Assembly: GCA_003971905.1 (NCBI GenBank)
Contig: RSEE01000126.1
Location: forward strand, 62,001 to 126,000
Reading direction: 5' to 3'
DNA length: 64,000 bases
Source: Moniliella sp. 'wahieum'
Lineage: Eukaryota > Basidiomycota > Moniliellomycetes > Moniliellales > Moniliellaceae
Position numbers and translations under genes: made by a program. Of the stretch, positions 34,099-44,887 are shown one piece after another. The notes under the pieces are model-generated. The model saw only the letters and a list, made by a program, of their open reading frames with translations, had not been told where the DNA came from and searched no databases. The number at the start of each line of letters is the position of its first letter. The first letter of the stretch is position 1.

Positions 34099-34925
34099 AT
34101 GTCCCTGCTCACCACCACCACCAGTGCCCTCCGCCCGTTCCAGACCGGGCTCCGCGCCGCCCCCTCGCTTGCCGCCCCGGCGTGCACACGCCCCCTCCTG
34201 CCCCCCCCCCCTCAGCCCCCCCCCACCCCCAGTGGTGACACACCCACGCTCCCGGACCTTACGGCCCCAGCCAACGAGTATTTCAAGGTCGCTGCTTCGG
34301 CTGGGTCTTCGCGGCGCAAGAAATCATTGTGGGGCTCACGGGAGCAACCGGGGCGCTGATTGGCGTACGCGCGCTCGAAGCACTGCGCGAGCTCGATGTC
34401 GAGACGCACGCCATCCTGTCCAAATGGGGCCTGGCAACGCTCAAGTTCGAAACGTCCTTGACCGAGAAGACATCCAACAACGCGCCACCTACCTGTACGG
34501 CATTAAGGATTTAGCTGCCGGTCTTTCCAGCGGCTCCTACCCTACCGACGGCATGATCATCGCCCCCTGTAGCATGCGCACCCTGGCAGCTACGCGGGCT
34601 GGTCTCTGCGACGACTTGGTGTGCGTGCGGCCGATGTGTGCCTCAAGGAGCGCCGCAAACTCGTCATGGTCGTCCGCGAGACGCCCTTTCGGCGATTCAC
34701 CTGGACAACATGCTCGCCCTCACCCATGCTGGCGCTGTCATGTTCCCTCCTGTGCCGGCCTTTTACCATTTCCCTGAAAACATGGACGACGTGGTTACCA
34801 AACGGTCGGTCGCTTGCTTGACCAGTTCGGGCTGACTCGAGCCGTCATTCCGCCGCTGGCAGGGCGGGCTGCGCAAGGACAAGCCCCACCGGCGTATCAA
34901 GTTGACCAAACCAAATGTTATTTAG
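34099..34925 (+). CDS. PAD1: Flavin prenyltransferase (UbiX/Pad1 family)
   Basis: Pad1/UbiX attaches a dimethylallyl group to FMN, making the cofactor required by Fdc1. It is mitochondrial in yeast. The N-terminus MSLLTTTTSALRPFQTGLRA is Arg/Ser/Thr-rich, consistent with a mitochondrial presequence. The family core follows: IVGLTGATGALIGVRALEAL (FMN-binding GxTGAxG, about 34326-34385), ETHAILSKWG, DLAAGLSSGSYPTDGMIIAP (about 34510-34568), CSMRTLAATRAGL, RRKLVMVVRETP, then HLDNMLALTHAGAVMFPPVP and AFYHFPENMDD. The C-terminus FRRWQGGLRKDKPHRRIKLT ends at the TAG on 34923-34925. About 276 codons. At least five one-base frame changes. Its head-to-head arrangement with FDC1 parallels the PAD1-FDC1 adjacency of yeast. 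Confidence 0.9.
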
Positions 34926-35791
34926 TCCTAACTAATACAACCTCATTCCGTACTATGTGGTCGACAAATACCCTCTCACCCGTCCATCTATATTACGCAC
35001 ACAAGCCAAGTGGGTGCAGTTATGTGATTGGCGTTCGTTGGGGATGTATAGCTGCAAATACGCTACCCCATTACCCTTCTCATTAAATGTAGGCCATTTT
35101 GGATCATAGACAGCAGCTCTCTTCTCCTACGATGCATCATGATGAAGGTCATCGAGGCCATCCATCCCTCTCGGCTTTCAGACGCGGGGCCGGCAGTTTG
35201 ACTCCTGAAATCCATCTCTTCCCGTCGTCTTGGCGGTCACGCGTAACCAAGCCAGTTGCGACCGTCGTCCATGCCCAGCTATTAACGCCCAGGAGGAGCT
35301 CCAAGAGCAGCAAATGGGAATGGCGGTCGATGGAGATCAAAAATTGCGAAGGCGGTGGCGAACCCAAATTATCATGGAGTCGTAAACGCCACGTCAGAAA
35401 AAACGTCACAACTGCATCACATATGATGTCACTTGACCTTGGCCACAAATGACCACAGGTCAACGCTAGCACGGGCTCGTTCAGATTTCTGCCAGAGCCA
35501 GCCCCATGCAATTGGTGCAGGTGATGCTGTCATCGTGTTACTTGTGCTCATGCAGCGTACCACACATAATCCTACTATCCTCTGTATCTGGTTTGTACAA
35601 CACCACAACCACTAGTATCAACCTTTTAAAGTGAAAAAAACATGTATCGAAGTCAGCGAGAGTGCTTTGGATCGCACTGGTACGAAAAACGGTTGCAAGC
35701 AATAGACTATGCTTGTAACCCACCTGGTGCTTGTAGGATTGAGTGCCTCGATGAGCTGGACAATCACTGCGCTCTAGCAGATCGGAGATCC
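34926..35791. other. Intergenic between convergent genes, no gene seen
   Basis: 3' flanks of PAD1 (+) and the GXWXG gene (-). AT-richer than its surroundings. No motif-bearing frame and no repeat ends were found. Confidence 0.45.
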
Positions 35792-36407
35792 TTACGGCTT
35801 GACGAGCGGGGCCGGGTTCTTGGCGCGGCGGAGCACAAAGTAAAAGTTGGCAGGGATGTCGCGGAAGTCCATCGTGCCAAAGAGGGTGTCATCATCGACC
35901 TTGACAACTGGAGGTTTCAGACACGTACAGAGGTTAGTTTATGTGTCTGCTGATCATTCAACAGGAAAAAGAAAGGGCCCACGTACAGGAATCATGATGG
36001 CAAGGTTGTCGTACACCTCGATGCACAAGGACGTCCACGGACCTCGACGTGCGAATGCGGCGGTCGGGCCGGCAACCCCAAGTCCTTCCATTTGGCATCG
36101 AACCTGGTCCGGTTCGACTTGGAATGACTTGACCGGTTCCACCTGGTACAAACCGCCTTCCGGTCCGGGCCCAGAACAAGAGCGGGTACGCCTCTTCCGC
36201 CGTTCCGTATGCCTTTCCGTACCAATGCGACGATTCCAAGCGACCATCGAGCGGGTGGCCGTGAAAATCCACTTCCCTCCCAAGTGGCGTGGAGGACATC
36301 GCTCTCGCGCGCGGGCGGGAGCGAGTCAAAAGCGCTTGAGCTTCCGCTTCCGTGTGCTTCTTGCCAGGCTGCGCCAAGGCGTGGAAGTTCTCGACTGGGG
36401 AAGGCAT
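35792..36407 (-). CDS. GXWXG/DUF4334-domain protein
   Basis: A two-domain family of unknown biochemical role. The ATG at 36405-36407 gives MPSPVENFHALAQPGKKHTE. The GXWXG domain follows: ATWEGSGF (the G-x-W-x-G motif is here W-E-G-S-G), GHPLDGRLESSHWYGKAYG and YPLLFWARTG. The DUF4334 part includes RGPWTSLCIEVYDNLAIMIP, then after the intron VDDDTLFGTMDFRDIPANFY and FVLRRAKNPAPLVKP-stop at 35792. A 79-nt intron (35908-35986) has GTACGT...CCAG. A TATA box lies about 105 bp upstream. About 178 residues, normal for the family. Two frame changes are needed. Its position next to FDC1/PAD1 hints at aromatic-acid metabolism, but this is only proximity. Confidence 0.8.
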
Positions 36408-38281
36408 TATAGGCGTGAGGTGGTTGTGAGTGGATGTGCTTGAGGAGTTTTGGAGAGGAGGGGAAAATGTGGGATGAGGGATGTGGAGGGCGTTCAACCA
36501 AGTTGCGCTATATATACTAGTTGGCGCTAGGTCTTGATTCCCGCAGCGTGGTGTACTAGCACTAGTTTTGATTTCCGCGGTGTGTGCATTGCATTGCAGT
36601 AACCATGCCATTGACGGTGCTTGTTACGGAGGATAGGCAAGGAAACGCTGATGGGGCTAATCTGCGGTGGGTGTTGCTTGTTGGCGCCATACCCAGTTAG
36701 GGAACCAGGGAATCGGCAGCAGATCATTAATCATTATAGTCGCAGAAGAGACGGTTTCAGACCTAATGTCCGTTGCGGGGTGGGGCAACGTCTCGTCTTC
36801 TCTTACAAAAAACCCTTTTGGCTCTTGCCATCTGTCACGGCGTGTGTCAAAGGAAGAGTGCTTGGCGTAGTCTCGGTACCAATCGTATCCGAAACGCCGG
36901 CGATGAAGGCCACGTGATGCTCTTAGCACCGGTAATCCCCACGACAGAACTTATTTTTGTCAACAGGAGGCATGTCGTCCTTTTACTCGCACCCTTATTA
37001 CTGGCGTTTTCGCCACGGGCCAAAAGTGCGGGGTATACGCCATGGTTGGCGGGGTTAAAAATGGCCAGGGCGGTCAAGTGGCCAAAGATTAATAGCGATC
37101 AATTGGCGACTAATAACGCGGAACGAGTGGGTCCACAGCCAAGCCTCTCTCGGGGCACCACAACAGTGGCGCACTCCATCGCTAAACACTATTTGCCCGT
37201 GTGTCAGGGTGGTCCCCCCAACGCCCCAGCGTTCTTCGGATCCGGCCCTTTTCTGACGTGAACGTGTGAACTCAGCTTCAACGATGCATGATGCATGATG
37301 AACCATCGAGGAACCATCCGATGCACGTTCTCCAGTACTGGGTGTAGAATACGTTCAGGTGAACCGAGTCTGGCATGCGGGAATAACTCGGCGTGTGCCA
37401 CGGAGATACAGTACGCATAGTGCGATGGGCAGTTTCACTATGCACGCAGCCACGCCTCTTTTCGGTGCGTCGGCTCCGGTTCCTACGTGGAACACAAGGG
37501 TGTGTAACAGCGCCTTGTGGCTGGTGGCGCTGTGGTGACCAGTGAAGCCGGTGACCCCGGAGCGGAGACCGAAGACCACCGCACCGGCCATCCGCCCGTT
37601 CTGGCGGCTCACTCCCTCAGGTCGTCGTGTTGGCAACGCCTAACTTCAATCCGGTTGACAGCTCTATAGGAAACGGAGAAGTACATAACACCGGTGGGAT
37701 ATATTCATGCTCCTCGCGTTCATGTGGTGACAGAGAGGTCTCGCATCAGGCCGTGACCTGCGCCGCAGGCCCGTCAAAGTTGTGACAAAATGGCAGGTAT
37801 ATCAGCCTTGCAGCCCCGCCCCGTGGAGGTCCGTGGAGTCTCTCGTAACGCGTAAACGTTAAACGTTGAACGTTAAACCGCGAAGACGTGCCGCCTTGAC
37901 GGCATGATGTTGAACGACCGCCGGTGCCTCGTGCTTTGGCCAACGTCCCTTCAATTCCTCCTCAGGCCTAGGAGTTCCATTGCCTTCTCTCTCTCTTGTT
38001 TTTTCTTGTTCCGCAGCTTATTAGCCTCTGGTGGCGACTCGATGCTTGATGTTCCTCTGTAGGTGTTGCTGGTTGGCTTAGACCACCAGCACCACACAAG
38101 TGCGATTGCATCACCCTCGAGGACCACCAGGACTCCAGATCTCATCAACTTCGTCTTATTCTGCTTGAATCCTTTTTCTTCTCTATCCTATACTTCGTGT
38201 ATATAGCAGACATGGGTCGATGGTGGTCTCGTGTCGCAGCATATGCTATTCACCACGCCCGCGCCCCCCTTTTCCTCGTCT
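36408..38281. other. 1.9 kb without a supported gene
   Basis: Contains the TATA box of the GXWXG gene at its left end, a short repeat of CGTTAAACGTTGAACGTTAAA at 37855-37876, and a CATGATGCATGATG repeat at 37284-37300. No protein motifs. The right end meets a solo LTR. Confidence 0.4.
36509..36516 (-). promoter_or_regulatory. TATA box of the GXWXG gene
   Basis: TATATATA, about 105 bp upstream of the ATG at 36407 on the minus strand. Confidence 0.5.
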
Positions 38282-38774
38282 TGTTTGTTATGGGGCGCTC
38301 CGGTTATCTCCGGATGCTGAGCCTTGCATGACGTAGACATCTCAGCCCATCACGCATCAGTTCTCTGCTAGACTAGCGAGAGAGACCGGTTGACACCTTA
38401 TCCATGCCGCGGATATCATCCGCGGACCGCCATGGTCGCATGGGCTTATCGGTACGATGCTTTGTGCCCATTGCGTCCAGTCTTGGCAAAGCCCTTCCTG
38501 TGCTGCGCCCGACTACTAATGCAGCGTCAGCGGGTCAGAGCCTTTGAAAACACGGGCTGTGCGTTAGTCTTTACCTATCTGGAAAGTGCCCCGCATCCTG
38601 TTGATACCTGTCACGAGGCGCTTGGGGCCCTAGTTCTTTCTGTTGTATATAAGCAGCCATGTCTAAGGCTTACTCGCTGTGGTCCTGGTCGACCATCCTG
38701 GCTTGGGTCTCCCCGACCACACGTTCTTCTCTCGCCCTTCCACCTTGTCCTACCTCGGATCCCCCCCCATGACA
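38282..38774 (+). mobile_element. Solo LTR, 493 bp
   Basis: It begins TGTTTGTTATGGGGCG and ends CCCCATGACA. It is flanked by a perfect 5-bp target-site duplication CGTCT (38277-38281 and 38775-38779). A TATA motif (TTGTATATAAGC, about 38643-38654) lies in the second half. It shares the CTTGGGGCC...TATATAA arrangement with the 468-bp LTR at 30322, suggesting a related family. The ORF across it (38390-38797) is not a gene. Confidence 0.75.
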
Positions 38775-38779
38775 CGTCT

Positions 38780-39529
38780 GGTCGACTCCGCTCCTAGTTA
38801 ATACAAAGGTAAAGGGCCTACTCTCAACAGCTCATCTCGTCCCCTGCTTCCATCCCCTTTGGCTGCGCCCGTGACACGGACGGTCTATAAGTTGACTGCT
38901 TTTTTTGCCAACAGTCATTAATTTCCATCTATATACGGGGGCGGTATCGATAAAGGGGTGATAGGCATTCTAAATCTTAACCCGCTCGTGGTCTCGTCAC
39001 GCGCGCGTCACGCGTCATTTCCGTCTCCTCCCGTATTGTATGCGGACAGTAGAAGAGGAAAGGGGGGGGGGGGGCATGACATGAGCCACGACGTTGCCTT
39101 CCTCCTTGAGGGTGTGATGATTAAGGACAAAGAGAAAAGGGGGCTGCCGCGACGAGAGAAAAGCGTGCGACACAGGCACAGCGACACACAGTGTGATCGA
39201 AAGCTATATCCTCTCCATTTACTTTTTGTAAAGAGTTTAGTAATGTGGCAATGCGGAGAGGTGGCGATGTGAGTACTGTGAGTACTCAATGATACATTAT
39301 AGGGGATGCAGAAGATTCATTGATAGCTTTTTTAGGTGTTGATGTCACAGATTCTATATTGTACAAATCACTGTTTCTCCTTACTGTTGCCTCGCCTATA
39401 GTAGTAGACGCTTCAACCCCCTCTCTGATCTATCGACCTATCGATAACTGCATATATAAAAAGGAACCCGGACCTTCCTCCCCAAAATGAGGCACACTCA
39501 ACCTCAACCCAACATCCTCGATCCCAACC
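38780..39529. promoter_or_regulatory. Upstream region of the zinc-finger gene
   Basis: TATA box CATATATAAA (39451-39460) about 75 bp upstream of the ATG at 39530. A G-run of 14-15 bases (39063-39074 region) and no other gene. Confidence 0.45.
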
Positions 39530-40557
39530 ATGACCTTCACTGCTAACAACACCCCCGGCACCTTGACCGACGTTGACATCAACACTCAGGCTGCAGCTCT
39601 CGAGATGCTCACCCTACATTCCCCGGGTCCGAACCTCACGGCCACCGAACATTCCCCGCGTCCGAACCTCACAACCATCACCCAACATTCCCCGGGTCCG
39701 AACCTCCCGACCACAGAGACGGATCCGATCTCTACAGTTGCGGGGGCCCAACAGCCGATACTTCCAGGCGAAATTTCCAACAGCAGTAGCTTGATGGCCC
39801 AATCCTTCAACCAATCGCCGATCCAGTTCAACTGGAATCCTTCCTTTTTGGACGAGTTATGGGCAATAACAAACCCTTTCCGTGATGCATGGCCGCGCCA
39901 CATGATGCAGCCGCAAGAACCAATGCAGACACAGTTGGGCAATCCATTCCGCCATTGGGTTTTCAGTTGAATGTTGACTCGCCGAACTTCAACATCACTT
40001 TGCAAGACAAAAAACCCATCACACCCATCGGGATGGAGAACTCGCTGGAAGAAGGAGAATCGAAATCTGCCCTTGGATTAAGCCATGCCGCACATGGAGA
40101 CCTACCAGTGACACCAGCTTCGCTACTGCCCTACTCTTTGTTACAAGGTCATGTCCCTTCTGTGGTTCGGATGGAACCATTGGGTACACCTCTACCATGT
40201 CTGCCACATCGGAAGGTGACCTTAATTCCATTCAACCATTGTCGACTGGTATCAGCACCAGTGGTTCAGCAGAACCGAGGTCCAGTACCGGCCTGTCTGC
40301 AAGAAACTGAGCAAGTCTCCATCCAAAAAGCTTCACGGCCGTCGCATCGCATGCCAGCTGTGCCAACAGACGTTTACCCGTGTATCCAATAGAAACGCTC
40401 ACATCCGTGATGTCCATGACCAGAGCGTTCTCGTCCCCTGGGTGCCCAGTTTCATACTGCAAGTATGCCTTTCACACCACAGTATGAACTCAAGCGGCAC
40501 CTACAGAGCCAACATCTCAACCCGAAAAAGGAGATTGTAACCTCCTGCAGAGCATGA
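39530..40557 (+). CDS. C2H2 zinc-finger protein, two C-terminal fingers
   Basis: A probable DNA-binding transcription factor. The ATG at 39530 gives MTFTANNTPGTLTDVD in a TATA-driven context. Residues about 30-62 hold three imperfect repeats of HSPGPNLTxTE. A Ser/Gln/Pro-rich middle resembles an activation domain. Finger 1 is CQLCQQTFTRVSNRNAHIRD then VH (about 40350-40415): C-x2-C-x12-H-x4-H, with the usual Phe. Finger 2 is CPVSYCKYAF...YELKRHLQSQH (about 40441-40515): C-x4-C...H-x4-H, with a one-base frame change in its middle. The protein ends KKEIVTSCRA-stop at 40557. About 340 residues. Other frame changes lie near 39960, 40185 and 40310. Targets are unknown. Confidence 0.75.
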
Positions 40558-41241
40558 TGCCATCCGGAACTCTTCTCCAACCTTGAACTCAACTCGGCTC
40601 CCCCCTCTCCTGGTGGTAAATAGGTGCCTGGCATCTGCACTCAACGCTTTCTGCTCGATGTTGCTCTCATCTTTTTGCCCTTATCACACCTGTTTCCTTT
40701 CCTGGTCTATTATGCCCCCGCCAATCTGTTTCCTGGACACAGCATGCCTCTCTCTCTCGGAGGTCTATTACATGCATTGGATCTCTTTCCCCAATTTGAT
40801 GAATATGCTCTTAGTATACTAGCAGGGCCCAGGGCCATGCAATGGCGAGACCGCGGTGGTTCATGGATTTTTTCACCACATCTACTTTCTTGTCGGAGAG
40901 AGGGACGGAGGAGATAAATGAACGGGCACAGTCGAGAGGGTGGGTAAGAAAGGAAGGAGAGAGATGCTCCAAGCATGCAGAGTTCACCATGGGAGATGGG
41001 ATCCAGGCGTTTATTGAAAAACTGTCTGGGAATGACGCTTCAAGTGAAGGTGGACCGCACATAATCAAAGGAGGCTATACGAAGACAGTAAGACCGACTC
41101 AGATACATTTCAATTTCACAACTGTCTCGCTTTCACTTGGAATCCCCGTTGATGACGTTGATGTCTGTCGTTCTGTCTGTGGAGCTAGATTCGAACGGTT
41201 GATGATTCTCTTCCTCCCTCCTTCGTCTCCTCGACGTCGCC
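40558..41241. other. Intergenic, no gene seen
   Basis: Separates the zinc-finger gene from the zinc-finger-like frame. ORFs here are short and motif-free. Confidence 0.4.
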
Positions 41242-41881
41242 ATGCCGCCATCCGGGTCCGCCGGCAGACCGCCATCTGAGACCCCCGGCATGAGAGTCAG
41301 ACGGGATACCGTACCCGATCCTGGAGACGGCCAAGAGCATGCGGGTGCAGCGCATTCGACCCCCGCAAGCTGGCGTCGCTGCGCTTTTCCCTTCTCCCCG
41401 CCCGAATGACCGGACACAGGCTGTTCAAGCTGGTCTGGATCGCGCCATCGCTGAGCGAATCGCCCTCCTCCACCCAGCCTCTCTCGCCATCCCAATCCGA
41501 CTCAGAGCAAGGCGAGGTGAATAGAAAGAGAAAGCGCAAGAGCAAGAGCAAGGACAAGGGTGAAGGCAAGACCATGAGCAAGAAAAGAGCAAAACCATCC
41601 CCCCCTCCCATAAACGTTTGTCCTCTGCAGTCCGCGTTTACGTGCAGCCACCCCGGCTGCTTTCTTTCTTTCTCACGCTTCTCGTCCGCTTCCCCATCGC
41701 CGACACTGGCGCTGTCACTGACACGGATCCTTCACACCTCATGTGGCGAATGTGGATGCGTGCATGACGCACAGGGAATGAGCATGCAGAGTACCTGAAG
41801 GTGCACCTCGGTACCAAATGTGCCCCACAGGGCTGGCGCGACCAGCCTGTCGCGACTCGATTCCGCCGCATGGTAAGATGA
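41242..41881 (+). pseudogene. Zinc-finger-like frame, heavily interrupted
   Basis: The frame opens MPPSGSAGRPPSETPGMRVR, then after frame changes SESPSSTQPLSPSQSDSEQG and a basic stretch KRKRKSKSKDKGEGK (about 41440-41580). FTCSHPGCFLSFSR (about 41638-41680) looks like the first half of a C2H2 finger. CGECGCVHD and EYLKVHLGTKC (about 41742-41830) look like pieces of a second. It ends RFRRMVR-stop at 41881. The order of Ser/Pro-rich region, basic linker and two C-terminal fingers mirrors the gene at 39530. It is either a second zinc-finger gene badly hit by indels or a decayed paralogue. Confidence 0.3.
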
Positions 41882-42699
41882 GTGCTACGCGCTCTTGGCG
41901 GACCGCAACCTGCGAAACGCAGGAGGAAGCCAGCGTCCCGGCGGGGGAGCAGGCGGACAGTCTGGCAATGATGACTGATGACTGTGCCGACGAGACTGAC
42001 GATTACGACAAGGATCCACGCTCGTCAGTGATGGTGGCACTGCGGCCGTCGTGCGTTGCGTGTACCCCCACGGCTTGCGGTCTGCCTATGTCCCATGGGG
42101 CTACGCCGGCCGCTTTGTGCCCAACCCTCGCCTGACCCCCTTTGATGTGTTTGCTAGCTTTGAATTGCTGTATGTGACAAGCAGCCCCGTTCGAGGTATT
42201 ATCGTTTGTTCCGCTCCGCTACCTTTGTTCTGCTTCTGCTTTTCTTTTCCTTCATCGGTTTGCCCCAGGGGGGGGGGGGGGTGCGAGTAGGAAGGTGCCG
42301 CGTGGGCCTCCTCGGTGCAGAGACTACTATTTGACCTATGTACCATGTAATTCCTCGTGCGTCTGTTTTGTTTGCTTTTTGTTGTTGGTTTGTGTACGTT
42401 GGTTTTCTCTCAGACTGGCCATGACCGCGATCCCTGCTCCTTCAAGCTCCAGAGCAGTGCCACCGGCTCCCCTCCTGTTTCCTATTGTACGGCATGTACG
42501 ACGTATGACCTCGGACCTAGGACCCTCAACTATCGGACCGGTCGACGCCGCGAAATGACACCCGCCAAGTCGACTCTTCTGTGTTGTGTGCTTCGCTGGA
42601 GGGTACTAAGTTGATGTAAGTATCGATCCCTGCTGCCTATTGCTTGGCTCATCTTTCATTATACGTAGCTCCGAATGCACCATTCTCGCTCTGCCTCGC

Positions 42700-42916
42700 C
42701 CGTCGCGCTTTCCTTCGCTTGGTCCCCTTGGTTTGCTTTGCTTTTGGTTTCCACCTTAGTCTTACATCTGCTTGTGTATACTTACGCCGGGCTTGTTGGC
42801 ATATGTGTCTTTCTCTTCCCAATGGGGCCGAAAGTCTCCGGCTTCGACCTGAACCACGTCTTCCTCGACTTCTCCAGAGCTTCTTCCCCCCAATCTCTGG
42901 GTTCCGCCTGCCTTAC
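42700..42916. repeat. Diverged relative of the 217-bp LTR family A
   Basis: From about GTGTATACTTACG (42773) to CTGCCTTACA (42916) the sequence lines up in order with the right half of the LTR at 30924-31140. Shared blocks are GTGTATACT, GACCT-AACCAC, TTCCAGAG-TTCTTC, CTCTGGGTTCC and CTTACA. The left boundary and any target-site duplication could not be found, so this is an old or truncated copy. Confidence 0.4.
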
Positions 42917-44009
42917 ATCCTGCAGGCGTCATCAAAGCTAGAGCTAGTAGTATCGACATGAGCCGATCCTAGCTCAGCGCGGAGGGTTACGGAACGGTAA
43001 ACACTCTCAGCGTCTTAGCTTGCTGGCATGCACATGCAGCATGAGTGTAGGGTTCTAGTTACTAGAGAAGCAGGTGGTGTGAGACGATTCAATTGGCCCC
43101 CCTGAGCTGAGGAACTCAAACGCCCACCACTCAACGATGACAAGAAGCCATCCGTTAGCATCGGCTCGATTCCCGTGCGAGGGCTGAGGGCTGAGGCTGA
43201 GCACGGGGGACGGCTGAGGGGGGATGCTACGTGCTGTGGAGAGAGTGGTGTGTGCACGACAGGATCTGAGAAGAAGATGGATGGACAAAGAAAAACCCCC
43301 AAGGACAGAGGTGGTGGTGGGATGTTGGGGCGCAGCGAAGCGCCCAGCCGCTCAGCCTGGCAAGCAGGCTGACCTGGCTGCGCACATTATAGCGCCCCGT
43401 TGGTCTGGGTGGCATTCATGGGCTGCGCACGGAAGAAGACACGCGGAGCCCTTGGTAATCCCACCGTCTTTGTTTTTCTAGTGAGATGAAGAAAAGCAGA
43501 AGCAAAGCCCGCCTGCCGCCCGCTCTTATACCGCCCCGCCCATTCCGCCCGCCAAGGTGGAGGGGCTGCGCCCATTCCGCCCGGGGGGGGCATGCGCAAG
43601 CACTGGGGCGCACCCAGTAGGGTTACCGGGCGCCTGTACGTACATAGTCCACCGCTCGCCTGTCGCCCGTCCCGTGGGCGTCTTAGAGCTTAGTTGGGCC
43701 CTGAGCCTCAGGCCCAACGCCTTATGTCCGACAGACGTGTGGCGGGCTAATGTGGCGCCCCCGCCGGCCGCCCACTGCACGTACTACCCCTGTACCCCAT
43801 CCCGCCTGTCCGGCCAGCATACTCTCTACGGAACACGATCGGCAGCCTGCTCAAGGGGTCAACAGGGAGTGGTGAAGCTTGAAAGAAAAAAGGGGGGGGC
43901 AGGGGGCCATCGCCCCAACCCAGTGCGGGTAGATAGACCAGAGATACCCCTCCCCCCTCCCCTTTCTGGGCGAATCAAACGATAGGGGCGAGCGGCCAGA
44001 TAAGATCGA
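42917..44009. other. No supported gene
   Basis: Holds G-runs, a GGGCTGAG repeat at 43184-43220, and long shadow ORFs. No recognisable protein motif. Confidence 0.4.
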
Positions 44010-44839
44010 TCAGCAGGGAGGGCAGGGCCAGGGCCTGGGGGGAGGTAGGAGGAAAGAGGGGGGTGATGATGCGAGGGTGGGGGGACGGGGGCAGGGGGGG
44101 AAGGACTGTTCCGGCACATAGGACAGGGAGAGGATCCCATCGAGCCCCGCGTCGATGAGCCGGCCTTGACAAGGAGGGAATAGGGCAAGGGAGGGAAGAG
44201 AAATGCCAGAGGATGGGATGGATGGAATGGGTGCACACGAGAGGGAGGGGAGAGAGAGAGAAAGGGAGAGAATGCTGTGTCCAAGTCGGTGGCGGAACAC
44301 ACACATCGAATCAACTCTGGTCCATCGGCGCATCCACCTCGTTACCGGGTCGGCCAGGGGGGAAGGGGTAGTCACAGCAAGAGGGAAAGTGGACACGGCC
44401 TCATGCGACGGCCGGCCAGTAAACCCAGCTGTGGATCCTGGGCCGGGAGCCGGGATGGGGGCAGGGGCGTGGGTAGGGGTGGAAACCTCAGCCGAAGTGG
44501 TGGCGGCCGAGACGAGGGCGCCAGTGGCCGGTTCGGCGCTCACGGCGTGCGGGACATCGGCGGGCGAAGGAATCGCCGTTCCCAGCGGTTCGCCACCGGA
44601 AACACCAGCCTTGGACATGGCATAGTCACCGCTGTCAAAGAACTTGCGCTCGCGCATGCGCGCCATCGCCGCGGTGGCCGCGCTGCCGTTCAGCCGCGCA
44701 GGCAGGCGGCCGTACTTTTCCAGCGCGGTGCGCTCCTGCGGAGAGAGGGTCTGGGGAGGAGGTCAGGTGAATAGCGCAGACAGAGGGGGTCGGAGAGACG
44801 TACGCTGAGATCGACCTTGTTGCGCTGGGCAGGCAGCAT
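44010..44839 (-). CDS. IGO1: Endosulfine / Igo1-family PP2A inhibitor
   Basis: Endosulfines, once phosphorylated by Greatwall/Rim15 kinase, inhibit PP2A-B55 and link nutrient signals to quiescence and mitosis. The ATG at 44837-44839 gives MLPAQRNKVDLS. A 53-nt intron (44751-44803; GTACGT...CCCAG) follows in phase 0. Then TLSPQERTALEKYGRLPARL and RMRERKFFDSGDYAMSKAG appear (about 44750-44600). FDSGDYAMSKAG is the invariant family motif and contains the phospho-acceptor Ser. The tail is Pro/Ala/Ser/Thr-rich. The stop at 44010 closes the longest frame, but another intron near 44300-44170 (GTGTGTG...TCAAG) could alter the C-terminus. Upstream, a (CCA)n tract abuts the ATG. Divergent from the HAD phosphatase gene. 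Confidence 0.85.
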
Positions 44840-44848
44840 GGCCGAGGT

Positions 44849-44887
44849 GGGTGGTGGTGGTGGTGGTGGTGGTGGTGGTGGTGGTGG
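44849..44887. repeat. (GGT)n trinucleotide repeat in the 5' UTR of the endosulfine gene
   Basis: About 12 GGT/GTG units, read as CCA/CAC on the coding strand, 10 bp upstream of the ATG. Confidence 0.9.

Noticed and set aside
36830-37260. TGTCACGG start resembling the 468-bp LTR
   Set aside because: No ACA end followed by the CCATC target duplication was found downstream.
38282-38850. Alternative LTR end at CTCAACA (38831)
   Set aside because: No target duplication fits that end. The CGTCT pair fixes the boundary at 38774.
43160-43196. GGCTCGATTCCC, resembling a tRNA B-box
   Set aside because: No matching acceptor stem or D-arm upstream on either strand.
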